Source of the DNA: Camelus bactrianus
Lineage: Eukaryota > Chordata > Mammalia > Artiodactyla > Camelidae
Length of the DNA: 64,000 bases
NCBI RefSeq assembly: GCF_048773025.1
Contig: NC_133572.1
Coordinates: forward strand, 2,371,001 to 2,435,000
Direction: 5' to 3'
In this document: piece by piece, positions 50,501-62,500 of the stretch
Position numbering within the stretch: the first letter of the stretch is position 1
Layout: the number at the start of each line of letters is the position of its first letter
Notes under the pieces: generated by a model
Databases searched by the model: none
What the model saw: only the letters and a program-made list of their open reading frames with translations
What the model was told of the DNA's origin: nothing
Position numbers and translations under genes: made by a program

Positions 50501-53500
50501 AGTCCGGACAGCTGACCTGCAGAATTTCCCCCTGAATAGATGCAGGCTACATGCTGTCGGCCAGACCACCACATACATCGTGTCATGCTCCCCCAGGGCC
50601 TTACGCCGGGGGAGCCTGCTGTCGGCTCTCCTTCCGTGGCTGCTGTGGCCTGTCATTTGGTTAAGGCGACGTCTGCCAGGTTTCTTCACTGTCAAGTTAC
50701 CTTTTCCTCTTTGTAATTAATATAATATGTGGGGAGATACTTGAGATTGTGCTGAATATCCTATTTCACTCAGTGATTATCCATCAGCGTCTCTTGCAAA
50801 AGTCAGTTATTAATCTGGTAGTTATAAAATGGTGATGTTCTGTTTCATCATTCATTCTGTATTTATTTAGCTGGCATTATTCTGTAAAGATAATCTTTGT
50901 TGTGACTTTTATTTCTTTGTGTATTTACTTATTTAGAATCAGTATGGATTCGTGGATTCCGTTTTTAATGACAGCTTTATGAGATATGGCTCATACATCA
51001 TGCAGTTCACCCATTTAAAGTATGCACGCTTGTTTTGCTTATTGGTACATTTACAAAGATGTGCAGCCGTCACCACGATCAATTTTTAGGACATTTTCAT
51101 CATCTCAAAGCTACTTTATACCTTGTAGCTATCATCCCTCAACTCCATTCCCCAGCCCTAAACAGTCACTAATTTGCACACCCAGATGAGGGCCACAGAG
51201 TCAAGGTGAAAGGTTTAACACGTCTGACATTGCTGTTCGTCTTTTTGTCCCTCTTTGGAGCTAGGGAAAAAACGAGATGATTTATTTAACACTCGCTGTT
51301 GTTATTTTTAAACATAAAGTTTATAAAGAATTAATAGAGGGCACTGTCAGACTCAGGATATGCTTCTGCGTCTGTGTCTAAGGGGTTATGAGACGTGCTT
51401 CCAGGTTCGCGCAGGCAGGAAGAGTCTTGGAATAGTGTACAAATTCCAAGTTGCTATGCGTTATAAAAATGCATAAAACTGCCCAAAATGTAGAAATGTC
51501 GTGGTCAGCCATTAAACCATAGAAAGATGCTTTTGGTGTGTTCACCCCAAGTGCAGAAAAAGCCATGCTTCTCTGTAGCTGTGGAGTTTGTCTTCTTAAA
51601 TAAGGCCTTGTATTTGTAGTTTCTTTCTGGCAATATACTCCTAGTAAAAATTTATAATACAAATAATTGGAAACCACTTCTGCCTTGTTTTGTACTTCAT
51701 TCTTTCTAAAAATGCTGAGAATCACGAAATCTTAAATTAGGAAATTGTCAGAAATATAAAACGCTTCAGATGGTTTAAAAGCATTCAGAAGGGTTTGGTT
51801 TATCAGTTGAAGACAGTAATTTGGTTCCATTTTTGTTGTTGATTTCTTCCATCAAGTGAATCTGTCTCCTAATTGTATTAAATCTTGTCTGTTCATCCAC
51901 ACTTAGAGTCTCCTATGATGACTGGCATAATGTTTTATTAATGGCAAACTTGAAGAGTAAGTTAAATGACTTGCTAAATCTTAAGGAAATCAGTGGCCAC
52001 AGTAGGGTGCAATACGCTGTCTAGTTTTCTCTCTCCCAGAATTTGCTCCAAAAGAGAAGTAAAATATATTTTATTTTTTGTTGAAATTCAGACTCTGGAA
52101 GAGGTATGAAGGTCTGTTTCTGCTGTTTAACCTTATGTACGGCTCTCCAGGTCTGTTTCTTCATCTTCAAAGTGGGAAAAAGAATAGTACCTAATTCATA
52201 GCGTTGTTTTGAAGAATAAATAAAATAGTACATTTGAAATATTTATCATTGTGTCTGAGATATAGTGAATACTCAGTATGTGATTTTAAAGAGAAAGAAA
52301 ACCCCTGCGTGCATGGGGACCTGTGTTCTACATCTTTTTTTTCTTTTTTGGGTATTTCAGCCTCAGGTCCTCTGTGGAATAAGTGTGGTGTTAGGATGGC
52401 AGGTCCCCATCTAGAAACTGATGCTTCCCCCAGGGCAGAATTAATTGGTTCCAAACAGCCCAAAGGATAGATGCATGGAAAAACTGAGATTGACATAGTT
52501 TGAAAGGATTTCCTCTTTACATGCTGTCTTTTCTTATTTTTTAAACAGTGCCTTTGAGGATGAGACCATGAAGCTTCGGCAGCTGAAACTAGATAATCAG
52601 GTGAGCAGTCTCCTCCGAAAGAAGTGGGCAGCTGTGCTGTCCCTGAGGCTGGTGGTCTTGCCTGTGAAGCCTTGGCCGAGTCAGGGGCAGGACGGGAAGG
52701 AGAAGGCTCTGGCGTGAGGCAGTAAGCAGTGTCTGGAGTTAGTACTTGCTGAACCAAGGCTCTGGGCTGTGGCAGGACCAAAGTGCTTTGAGGACATCAG
52801 CCTTGAACTTGGCGTTGGATTTACAGTCACTGAGAATCCCTTGTGTAAGAATTAGAAGAATGTTAACGTTGTATTTCTGTGTAGTGATTTGGTCCTGCTG
52901 CCTTATTAAACACCTCTCTACGCTGTAATTTCATATAATTATTTAAAAATTCATATCTGCAAATGTGCTGCTTAAAAGCCTCCATTGCCTACAGAGTAAT
53001 TTTCTGTGTCATTATTATTATTTTTGCAGTGATTTGAATTGTGTTCATTTCCTCCGTTAGACTAAGTTCCGTGAGACCAGGAGCTCGGTCTGTTGATGAC
53101 CGTTCTGTCAGATGTTCCCCGCACAGGGCTGGGCCCGTAATAGGCCGTCATCAAATACTGGAGTGCAGGACGGAATGAATGAACAGTTCTCTGCTGGCGC
53201 ATACAGTGATCCTTGTGGCTAGTCAGCTTGGAACCTGTACCTAGCACATGTTACTTCCATGTGAGTGTTTTCTGATTCAGGAAGTTCTGTAGCTCCGTCT
53301 GCCTAAGTGGCATGATTAGTAATCGGTGTCTAGATGTGGTGGGGACTAGGAATACCTCTAAGATTTTGTCTTGCTTCATTACGTTGCTTTTGGCCTTCAT
53401 GGCGGGACTTGGAGCTTAGTGAATTACTTTAACGATGGAATCGTTACAGACTAGTTACGAGGTCTCCTTGGGGGTGTGCCCAGGACTGCCTGGCCCCCAG

Positions 53501-56500
53501 GCCACTTTCCAGTCCTAGGTGTCCATGGTGCCTCTGTGGGGCTTGTCACCGAGACCACTGCCCCTCAGGCCACCACGTGGTGGGGTCCGGCGGCCTCACG
53601 TGTGCCCAGATGGAGCACGACCCAGTGGTCTTCAGGGACTCTCAGCTTCAAGGTGGTGGCAGTCACCTCAGTTGTGTGATCCTGCTCTGCCCGCCACCCT
53701 CCCCCACAGCTGGGCTCGGCTTCCTGGGCCTGGGTGATGGTCACGGCCCCACTGCTCTCGGACGAGGCCTGTTTCCAGATGTCCTCCCAGGGTGGAGGCC
53801 AGGCTGGCCCTCAGCTGGTCATGGGCTTCGGGATCCCTCAGGTCACAGGGGGACCTCGGTGGGGGTGTCCCAGCCTGAGCACCCAACAACAGCGGGCTCA
53901 TGGAAAGACAGTCTTCCTTGAAACCATTGTGAGGCTACTGTGCCAGCGGCAGCCTCCCTCCAGCTGACGACATCCTTTAAGGAGACTGCGGCACATTTTA
54001 AGCAAATCTGGGGCTGCACAGCAGGGTAGGGAGTGGCCGCAAAGGTCTCAGCAGTCACAGGAGGCTGCCTCATGTCTCCCTCTGTGGGGCGCGCGGCCTC
54101 TCAGTGGAGGCCCAGCGCGGGCTCTGCACCCGGTGTGGCTGCTGGGAGGGTGCGGAACACGCAGTTCTAATGCTGAGAAAACAAGTAAAAATAGAGAAGA
54201 AATGAATCTTCCTGGACTTACGGGGAAAATTCTGATTAGATATAGATTTATCTCCCACCAAGATCAGAATAATTGTGAATAATTTTGATGAGACCTTTGC
54301 TTTTCAGTCCATTGCATAGCAAACTATTTAGGGAGAAGTGACCACAAGATTTTGGATATTTATTTGATTTACTTTTATAAGGCTAAATGGTATATCCCTA
54401 AACTAACATCAAATGAAATCCACGGTCATCTACCAAGTAGTGCTGTAAGACATAAGCTTTTAAATTTTATGTAGTTCTTGAGTTTTGTATATAGATACAC
54501 TTCCTGGATTTTTGAAAAAGATGGCCCAACTATTTTGTAATTTTTATTCTTTTCAATGAGAATGCTACATGTGGTAGGTATGTGGTGTAAATGTTGGGAT
54601 TTTGTAAGCCCTTTTTTTTTTACAGTATAAAAATTTTTTAATTATATTTTTATATAGGCAATTAAAGCATATGGTAAGAATTCAAATAATATGAAAGGGT
54701 GTTTGAACGAAGGTCTCCTTCTACTTGGCTCAGTTCTTTATCAGAGGCTGTCACTGACTTACAGTGTATCTTTCCAGAGATAGTCAGTGAGTGTGATTAT
54801 GAAGGATAAACTTTGGTGCTAAATGGTGCATGAGAATACTGGCAGAGCCCTGAAGTGCTGCCCCAGTGTAGGAGGAGGTTACTCAGCCGGGGGTACGGAA
54901 ATTTTCCACCAGTGCCGGCGGGCGTGCAGGTGGCCTGTAGCCAGAAAGGCAGCGCCACAGGACGAACAGAACACTGGGCCCAGATCAGAAGCCTTGGTTC
55001 CCTGTGCCTTTAATTAGCTGTGATTTTAAGTAAGATCCTCAGACTCTGTGGGCCCTAGTTATTTCATCTGTAAAGTGAGGTCAGACTGGATAAAACAGCA
55101 GGCTGTTGGAAAGGGTCTTAGAGGATGGAAGTTGTCGCTGGGATGGAGTGCACTGAGGAAGGCTCTGTTGCTGCTCACCCTGGGCCTCGTAGGCTGGCAG
55201 CGACTTGTGGGGAGGCACGTTGGCCGACCCGGGGGACACAGTGCACTGTCGTCAGTGACGGTGAGTGTCAGCGGGGGCAGAGGGGAGGCTGGGGAACCTG
55301 CCTCCCCACCTCTGCTGAGGCAGACAGTACGTTAAGCTCCTAGGAATTCTGCTGTGGGAATGTCCCCATGGTCCTGAGCTTTGTAGAATGAGCAGCAGTT
55401 TGTTGAGAGCAACCAAAGTTTATCAGTCTCATGAGGATTGGTTCATACTAACCAGTATCGTAAGTGGTGAATCTCAATCAGGGGATTAATTTATTAATTG
55501 CTAGTGAACTGTATACCACAATCAGCTGGTCATCACAGTTTCATTAGAAGAGTCTGTGGGGACTTTGCCTGGTAAGTTTGAAATCAGAGCAAATAGAGTT
55601 TGTAAAACGAACTTTGTGGTAGTTCTCATTGTGCGTTGGTAGAATTAATTCACCTCTGCTAGAGGGAGGGCACACCCGGGACTTCCGACCGGGACTTCCA
55701 CCCGGGACGCTCCCTGCCTTGGACCGTTCGCACCCGAGACGCAAGGTGGATCTTGCTCACCTGATTCCCACAGAGACCGTTCCCCTTCTCTTAAAGCATT
55801 CTTTCGTCGTCCGTTGCAGCATTCTTGATTTGATTACATTTGTTTCTCTCATGGCTGTTCTGTTTCTGATAGTATGATCTTTGAGTGTAATGTTTAAAAA
55901 TCCTAGATTTTCAGATGACTTACACATGGCTGTTTTTGTCCTGTGTAGATTTTTGAACAGCTTTTCTGAGCTATATAGTTCACATGTAACTACCAGTAGC
56001 GCCTCTGTTAAAGCGTACAGGTGATTTTTAGATCTTGGGTAAATGGAATCATGCAGTATGTAGTCTTCTGTGCCTGGCTCGTTTGGCTTAGCAAAAGGCT
56101 CACCCATGTTGTAGCATATATCAGAATTCATTCCTTTTGACTGTTGAATACTTTTCCATTTTGTGGAGAGGCCACATTTTGTTTCTCCACTCATCAGTTG
56201 ATGGACATTTGGGTTGTTTCCACATTACAAATGATGCTTCTCTGAACATTTGTGTGCAAGTTTTTGTGCAGAAATGTTTTCATTTTGCTTGGGTAATATA
56301 GCCAAGTATAATTATGCCAAGGTTTACCTAATACACCTTGGGAAAAGGAGTGGAATTGCTGGGTCATACAGTAGCTCTATGGTTAATATTTCAAGGAGCT
56401 GCCAGACTGTTTTCCAAAGTCACTGAACCATTTTACATACCCACCCGCGATGTGTGAGGCTCCCGGTTTCTCTACCTTCCTGCCAGCACTCACTACTGCC

Positions 56501-59500
56501 GTCTCTGATTAGAGCCGTCTTAGTGGGTGTGAGTGGGTGCTCATTGTAGCCTTGACTTGCATTTCCCTGGTGGCTGACGATGCTGAGCATTTACAGTGGC
56601 CATCTGAACGTTCTCTTTGGAGAAATGTCTACCCAGATCCCTTACAGTGAGAACTCTCTTCCAGTGTGTGTTCCTGGCTGGTCACGATTCTCGTTCCTGA
56701 GAACACGATGCTCGAGAAGTTAAACTGAAGATGAGCAGGCTGAGCGGTAAGCCAGGAGTCAGAGGAAACAGAGTGAGGGAGGCCCGAGGGGCAGTTCGTG
56801 CAGGCCATGGATTCCTGTCCTCAGAGCAAGCGAGCTCCCCGGGAAGCAGGTGCTCTGCTCTCCAGAGTCACTGTCTTCTCTTTCTAGGACAGGCGGCCAC
56901 ATTTTTTGCACTATGGCTGCCCTTTTCTGGACCACAAGCAGAATACTCCTTTTCTGTAGAACTCTTTTTTCTTTACATGTGTTAATAAAGTGGATTCTGC
57001 AGCTTGTGTTTTGTTCCGTCGGTTGTTTCACGGTTCCGAGGCTGTTTGAGGCTGGATAGCTGCGGCCGTGGGGTAAGCTGGGCCTGTCCCTCGTGTCTGT
57101 GTTCTTCCTGTGTCTGCAGGCAGGTCACTTCATGTCCGTCACACAGGACTTCTTTGTTGCTAGACCCTCATAAACAGCTTCTGTGGGAGGACTCATTACG
57201 GCTGCCTGTGTGTTCTGTGTTCCTGGTGCACTGAGGCCCGCTGTGCGCGGTAATTCATGGGTCTCAGAACAATCTCAGAACCTCCAGTTATTCCTTTCCA
57301 CTTGCTCTAAGCTTTCTCTTCATTCTTGACAGTATAATCCATTCGGCACATTATTTTAGCTCCCCAGTCTTTTTCCTTACGTACGAGGTTGGGTGAAAAA
57401 GAATAGTAATATTTTTTGTCTTCTGAATTTATCTGCAAGCTTTCATCAGCCTGGTTCTGGGGAGAAACACTTCCTTTCCGTGAACAGTCTCACCCCTTGG
57501 ATTAGCTCCTCTTCTTAGTGGCACTTTTTAAAAGCAGTATCAATGAAGAAAGTCAGTATATGGCTTCTTGCCTAAGAAATCATTACACAGGTTATGGTAT
57601 CTTTGCTTTTAAATCATGGCTTACTTTTAGCTTGGGGCTTGGCATGCTCCTGTACTGAGACATCCCAGATCCATAGTGGTTTCTGTGTATTATAAAATCT
57701 TACTTGCCAAGGCTTAAAGATAGTGCATACGTGCTGGTATCTTCCTTTCCATCTTGTTGGATTTTTTCCTCTTAGTCTTTCATGCTTTTTCCTGACTTTT
57801 CTTGCAACCTTGTTTATCTTACTTGTATCCATAGAGTTGATTACTTTATAATTGGAATGTTCCAGCTGCCTTTCTTTCCCGTTCTACCCTTGGCCCTAAT
57901 TTGTTTGATTACTGATTATGTAAAACTGAGCAAGAAAGCCAAACTTATTGCTCTTCAGCTGATTAAAACATGAAAATATTTTAGGGTTTAGAGGAAAAAA
58001 TGTTTTTTTTTTCCTTCCAATTACAGAAGTAAGAAAATTTAGAAACTACAGAAAAGTAGAAAAAGGAAAAATAATAACCCCTGTTCTACCACCCGGGGAA
58101 CTCACCGTTACCGTGTCTCTTCACCTTTTCTCCTGCTCGTGTGTGTTTGTATATTTTAAACTTGTGATTGTGCTTTTGTAATAATGTTAATTACTATGTA
58201 TTTTTAGTAGACTTGGATCATGGTATTGGCTTGGCTAAAAATGTATTTGTATCATTGTAAATAGATGTTTAGTAAACATGTATTAAGTGAAGTGAATGAA
58301 TCCTTACCCCTCTCTGTGCCTCGATTTCCCTATATCTTAAGTGGGAAAGTCTAATTTACAAGAGGTTTTGTAAGGATCCGTGAGAAACTGTGTGTTTGAA
58401 GAGCTGGCTCTCATGCTCGCCCTCTGGGCTGTAACACACTGTTCCCTAGAGAGCGTTACTGGAGAAGAAGCAGAGGAAGAAGCGCCTGGAGCCGCTCATG
58501 GTCCAGCCAAACCCGGAAGCCCGGCTGCGCCGGTCAAAGCCGAGGGGCAGTGAGGAGCACACTCCCCTGGTGGAGCCGCAGGCCCCGCACAACGGCGTCG
58601 TCCTGCACGGTGTGTATTCAGGCGTGCCTCTTCCTGCCGTGGCACCGCTCGCACAGACCCAGGGTGCAGGAGGACTCTCACGGGGACCGAAGGGGAGCAT
58701 TAGCATCGTTACTGGTACCTTCACGAATCTTTATAATCACATCCTGTTAGGACCTTTGGTTAGCGTAAAAGTAGCGGCCTGATCCGTAGAGGATACCTTA
58801 AAGTTCACATCCATCCTAGAACCATTGTTTTTTGATGCAAAATGGGTTGGTCCAGAATGGCCCATTTGAGGAGCTTCCAGGCTTGATTGTCGCCTCATGG
58901 CAGTTACCCATGAAGCCAGGAGCAGGTGGAGGTCACCCATCTCCCAGTAGCTGGATCCGAGGGTCATCTGAGATGGGGACGGGGGAAGGGAGAAGAGGGT
59001 TAAGCACCTCGAACTCCCGCCCCTCGGCTGCTGGCTCAGACCGGATCTGGTCTTGGGGATCTCCTTTGCTGTCACGGTCTCACTGTTAAGTTCCAGAGTG
59101 CAGTACTGGGGACATTTTACCTTAGTGGCCGTCAGGGTGTGTTGATAAACCAGATAATCAGATACGTGACTCTGTTCACAGGTGTCCTCCTGCACGTTGA
59201 GGGAGGAGGAGAGTGAAGCGGTGTGGCGGCTCGTGGTTCTGATCACACACACCAGAACCTCCAGCCAAGCGGTGAGTGACACGTTCCTCTTTTTCCTTCT
59301 CTTTTGGCCCACAGGCATTGACGGTCCCGCTGCCTTCCTGAGGCCAGATGCTCAAGACTTGGACAGCAAGCCTCATGTTCTGTCAGTGGGATCCTCTGCC
59401 GCGGAGGAGGACCCTGAGGGGAGCGTGGGTGAGGAGCGCACCTGGGGCCCTGCTTCCAAGCCCGACCTTCAGGAGATTCTCCAGAAACACGGTGAGGATC

Positions 59501-62500
59501 GGTGACGGTTTTGAACAGTAAGTTAATTAAATAAAACGTAAAGTATCAGCAGCGCTAGCTACTGTGGTGGCCACGTCCTTCTTTTTGACACGTCATTTTT
59601 GTCGTCCGCACCCTGTCCCTTTGACACAGGTGCCGCTTGGCGCCCTGCCTGCCTCCGTTTCAGTCTGTTTCTTCTGGTGTCAGGGCCTGTACGCTTCACA
59701 GGCCCCTGTCGTCTCCCCTTCTTAGGAAGCCCATTTTACAGTGGGAAGGACTTGTGTCCCCTTTTCAGGTGAGAAGCCTGAAGGCCAGTAATTACACGTC
59801 TGTTGGGTGCCTGCTTCGTGGTGGGCACCGCCGGGCCCCGGGGGTGGGAATCGGGGTTCTGCCACAGACCGAGGAGTGGATGTGCATTCAGACCGGTTCG
59901 CACGTTCACTCACCTGGAAAACGTGCTGAGCACAGGCTGCGCGTCAGGCCTTGTTCTGGGCGCTTAGAGCGCAGCGGTGAGCAGGGTGCTTGCCCTCCTA
60001 ACTGAGGCTTCGTGGGCCTAAACGGCCAGGGAGCGTGGAGCGGGCGCCTTCCCAGCGCTGACCTGGAGAAGGCCGGGTGTGAGCCAGAGCTGGGCCCAGG
60101 CAGAGGGGCTCGGGGAGCACGGCGAGGGGGTGGGAGAGTGCGGGGGCCCCGGCTACACAGGACGGACGGTACCGGCGTGTTGGGGATTTGGACTTCATCT
60201 GAAGAGTGGCAGGAACCCATGAGGGCTTGTAGCTGGAAAGATGGCAGCAGATTTGGGCTATAGAGACTCCTCTGTGCTGTGAAGGATGAACTGGGGCGGA
60301 CAGGTGTGGAAGCAAGAGAGCTGCTGAGGAGACGGTCTGGCTGGTGGCCTGAGCCCTGGTCAGTGTGGTGTGTGCCGGAGGAGGAAGCGGGAGGGGGAGA
60401 ATCCCCTGCGGGCCCGTGAGAAGGGGCGGGAAGGACACAGAGGGAGGGTGGTGAGGCTGAGCCCCGACGGCGTGTGTCCTGCTGTGCGTGCTGTCGGCTC
60501 AGGAGCAGCAGGACACGGACCCTGGGAGTGTGCGTCATGTGCCAGGCCTCTGACGCACTTGTCACAGCATTTGTGACAATGCTGTCGGGTTTATACATAC
60601 TAGCCGCTCCATTTTACATGTAAGCAAATTGGTTCTCAGAGAGGCTAGGTAATTTGTCCTAGATCACACTGCTAGTTAGGTGTCAGACTTGGGCAGAAGA
60701 AATTACGACTGCAGAGTCATCAGGTATAGAAGGCATGGTACGCTTGTGCCAGCAGGCAGGTGGCCAGAGTGCAGGTGCGGCGGGGGCAGCGTGTGACCCG
60801 GTTAGAGCACGGCTCTGGAGCCGGCGGCGCGGGTTCGCGTCGCAGCTCGGCCACGTCTGGCTGGGAGAGGGGGAAATCAGCCCGTTTCTCTGCCTCAGTT
60901 TTCCTGTCTCTAATATGAGTGTGATGGTGGTGATTCTCTCACTTTCCCACCACGATCATTGTAACGAAGCGGAGGAGCAGGGCAGAGAGAACCCCTAGTT
61001 CTTACCCAGGCCCTCGAGCTGGAGCGGCAGATGTAAACCCTCTGATTCTCAGTCTAGTTCTTTATCCCTCACTGGACATGCAGGCTGTCCCCCGTCTGCC
61101 CTGTCGAGTGGCTGCTGTGTTCTTTCTCAGAATTGGCCTTTCAGGACCAGAGAGATTAGTGCCTTTTTGAGTCTCAACAAGTCGCACCATGAGGGGAGAG
61201 GACATAGCTCACTGGTGGAGTGTGTGCCTGGCCTTCCGTGGGGTCCTGGGTTCAATCCCCAGTGTCTCAACAAATGAATGAGTGAATGAATGAATGGATA
61301 CCTAATCCTCCCCCAAAAAAAGGAATTTTAAAAAGTTGCATCTTAAGCGTAAAACCCATTAAGTGCTTACTTGATTAATACTTAAGGTGTGTCAGTTTGG
61401 AAGGTTATGTTCCTTCAGTGGGGATCCAGCTTGCTTGTCTTGAAAGGTCAGGAGAAACCCTTGATCTCCATCTTAAGACGTGTATTCACATAGACTGAGT
61501 TCTTGGCGTGGAAGTGGCATTTGAAAACAGACACTAAGTGAAGGTGCATAGCAAGTGAGATCCCAAGACTTCTATGCCTTTTTGCCACAAAAAGTTAACC
61601 TTTTAGGAAACAAAAAAGAAAATGTCCTTCACAGATCAAAGAAGTTTTTAGTGATAACTATGGAGCTGTAATTCACATGTCTACAGTTACCCATTTAAAG
61701 GGAGCAGATGCTTGGTTTTCGAGTATATCCACTGGGGTCTGCAGCCATCATCACAGTCAGCTTCAGAACGCTTCCATGAGCCCAGAACGGAACTTTGCTC
61801 CTGTTAGCAGCGACTTCTCGTTTCCCTCCCACCCCATCCCTCGGCGGCTGCCGGCTGTCTTTCTTTCTGTCTCTGCGGACTTCCCTGTCCTGGGTTCATA
61901 AGAGCAGAATCACACACTGTGTGGTCCTCGATGACTGGCTGCCACTGAGCGTGGTGCTGCCAGGGGGCACCCACGTTGTGGCCTGTGTGAGCACTGCCTG
62001 CCTTCCTGCTGCTGAACAGCGTTCCGCCATGTGGGCGAGCTGCGTTTTGTTTCTCTCGCCATCAGCTGATGGGCATTTGGGTTGCCTCCCCTTCTGGCCA
62101 TGCGGATGCTGCTGCTGTGAATGTTTATGTGTAAGTTGTTGTGTGGGCGTATGTTTGCCCTTGAGATTAATTTTTAACTGGCGTTTGTCTTATCCTTGGC
62201 TATCCTTGAGAAAAACTAATACCATTTATTTGAGAACTATGTAAAAGTAGATCACAGTTGTCCCTCCTCTGAGATGGCTGGATATGGGCCCTGCTTACTG
62301 TTAAGTCTCGTTTGGGCTGTTGCAGGTGCTGTGTGAGGGTAACTCCACCCTGTAGACCGAGGAGAAAGGGGAGCTGAGTTTCAGTCGTGGCTCTGCCTTT
62401 CTGCTGGGGAGTCGATTCTCCCAGAGCCCCACACTCCTGTGTTACCCTGAGTGCTGTGCTGGCTTATAACACATCACACTTTATTTTGCGTCTTTGTTCC

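Larger units (their letters stand above)
35516..52548 (+). other. TULP3 intron 1
   Basis: 17 kb. After the CpG island tail, 36000-38900 shows little I recognise. From 38900 on it is dense with MIR, hAT and antisense L1 3' ends (listed). No additional exon was found. Confidence 0.6.
52601..58449 (+). other. TULP3 intron 2
   Basis: 5.8 kb with an L2 end near 53060-53190, a MIR piece near 54985-55120 and an antisense L1 3' region at 55945-56640. 53480-54170 is GC-rich without a recognised feature. 57240-58400 is AT-rich, unclassified. Confidence 0.55.
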
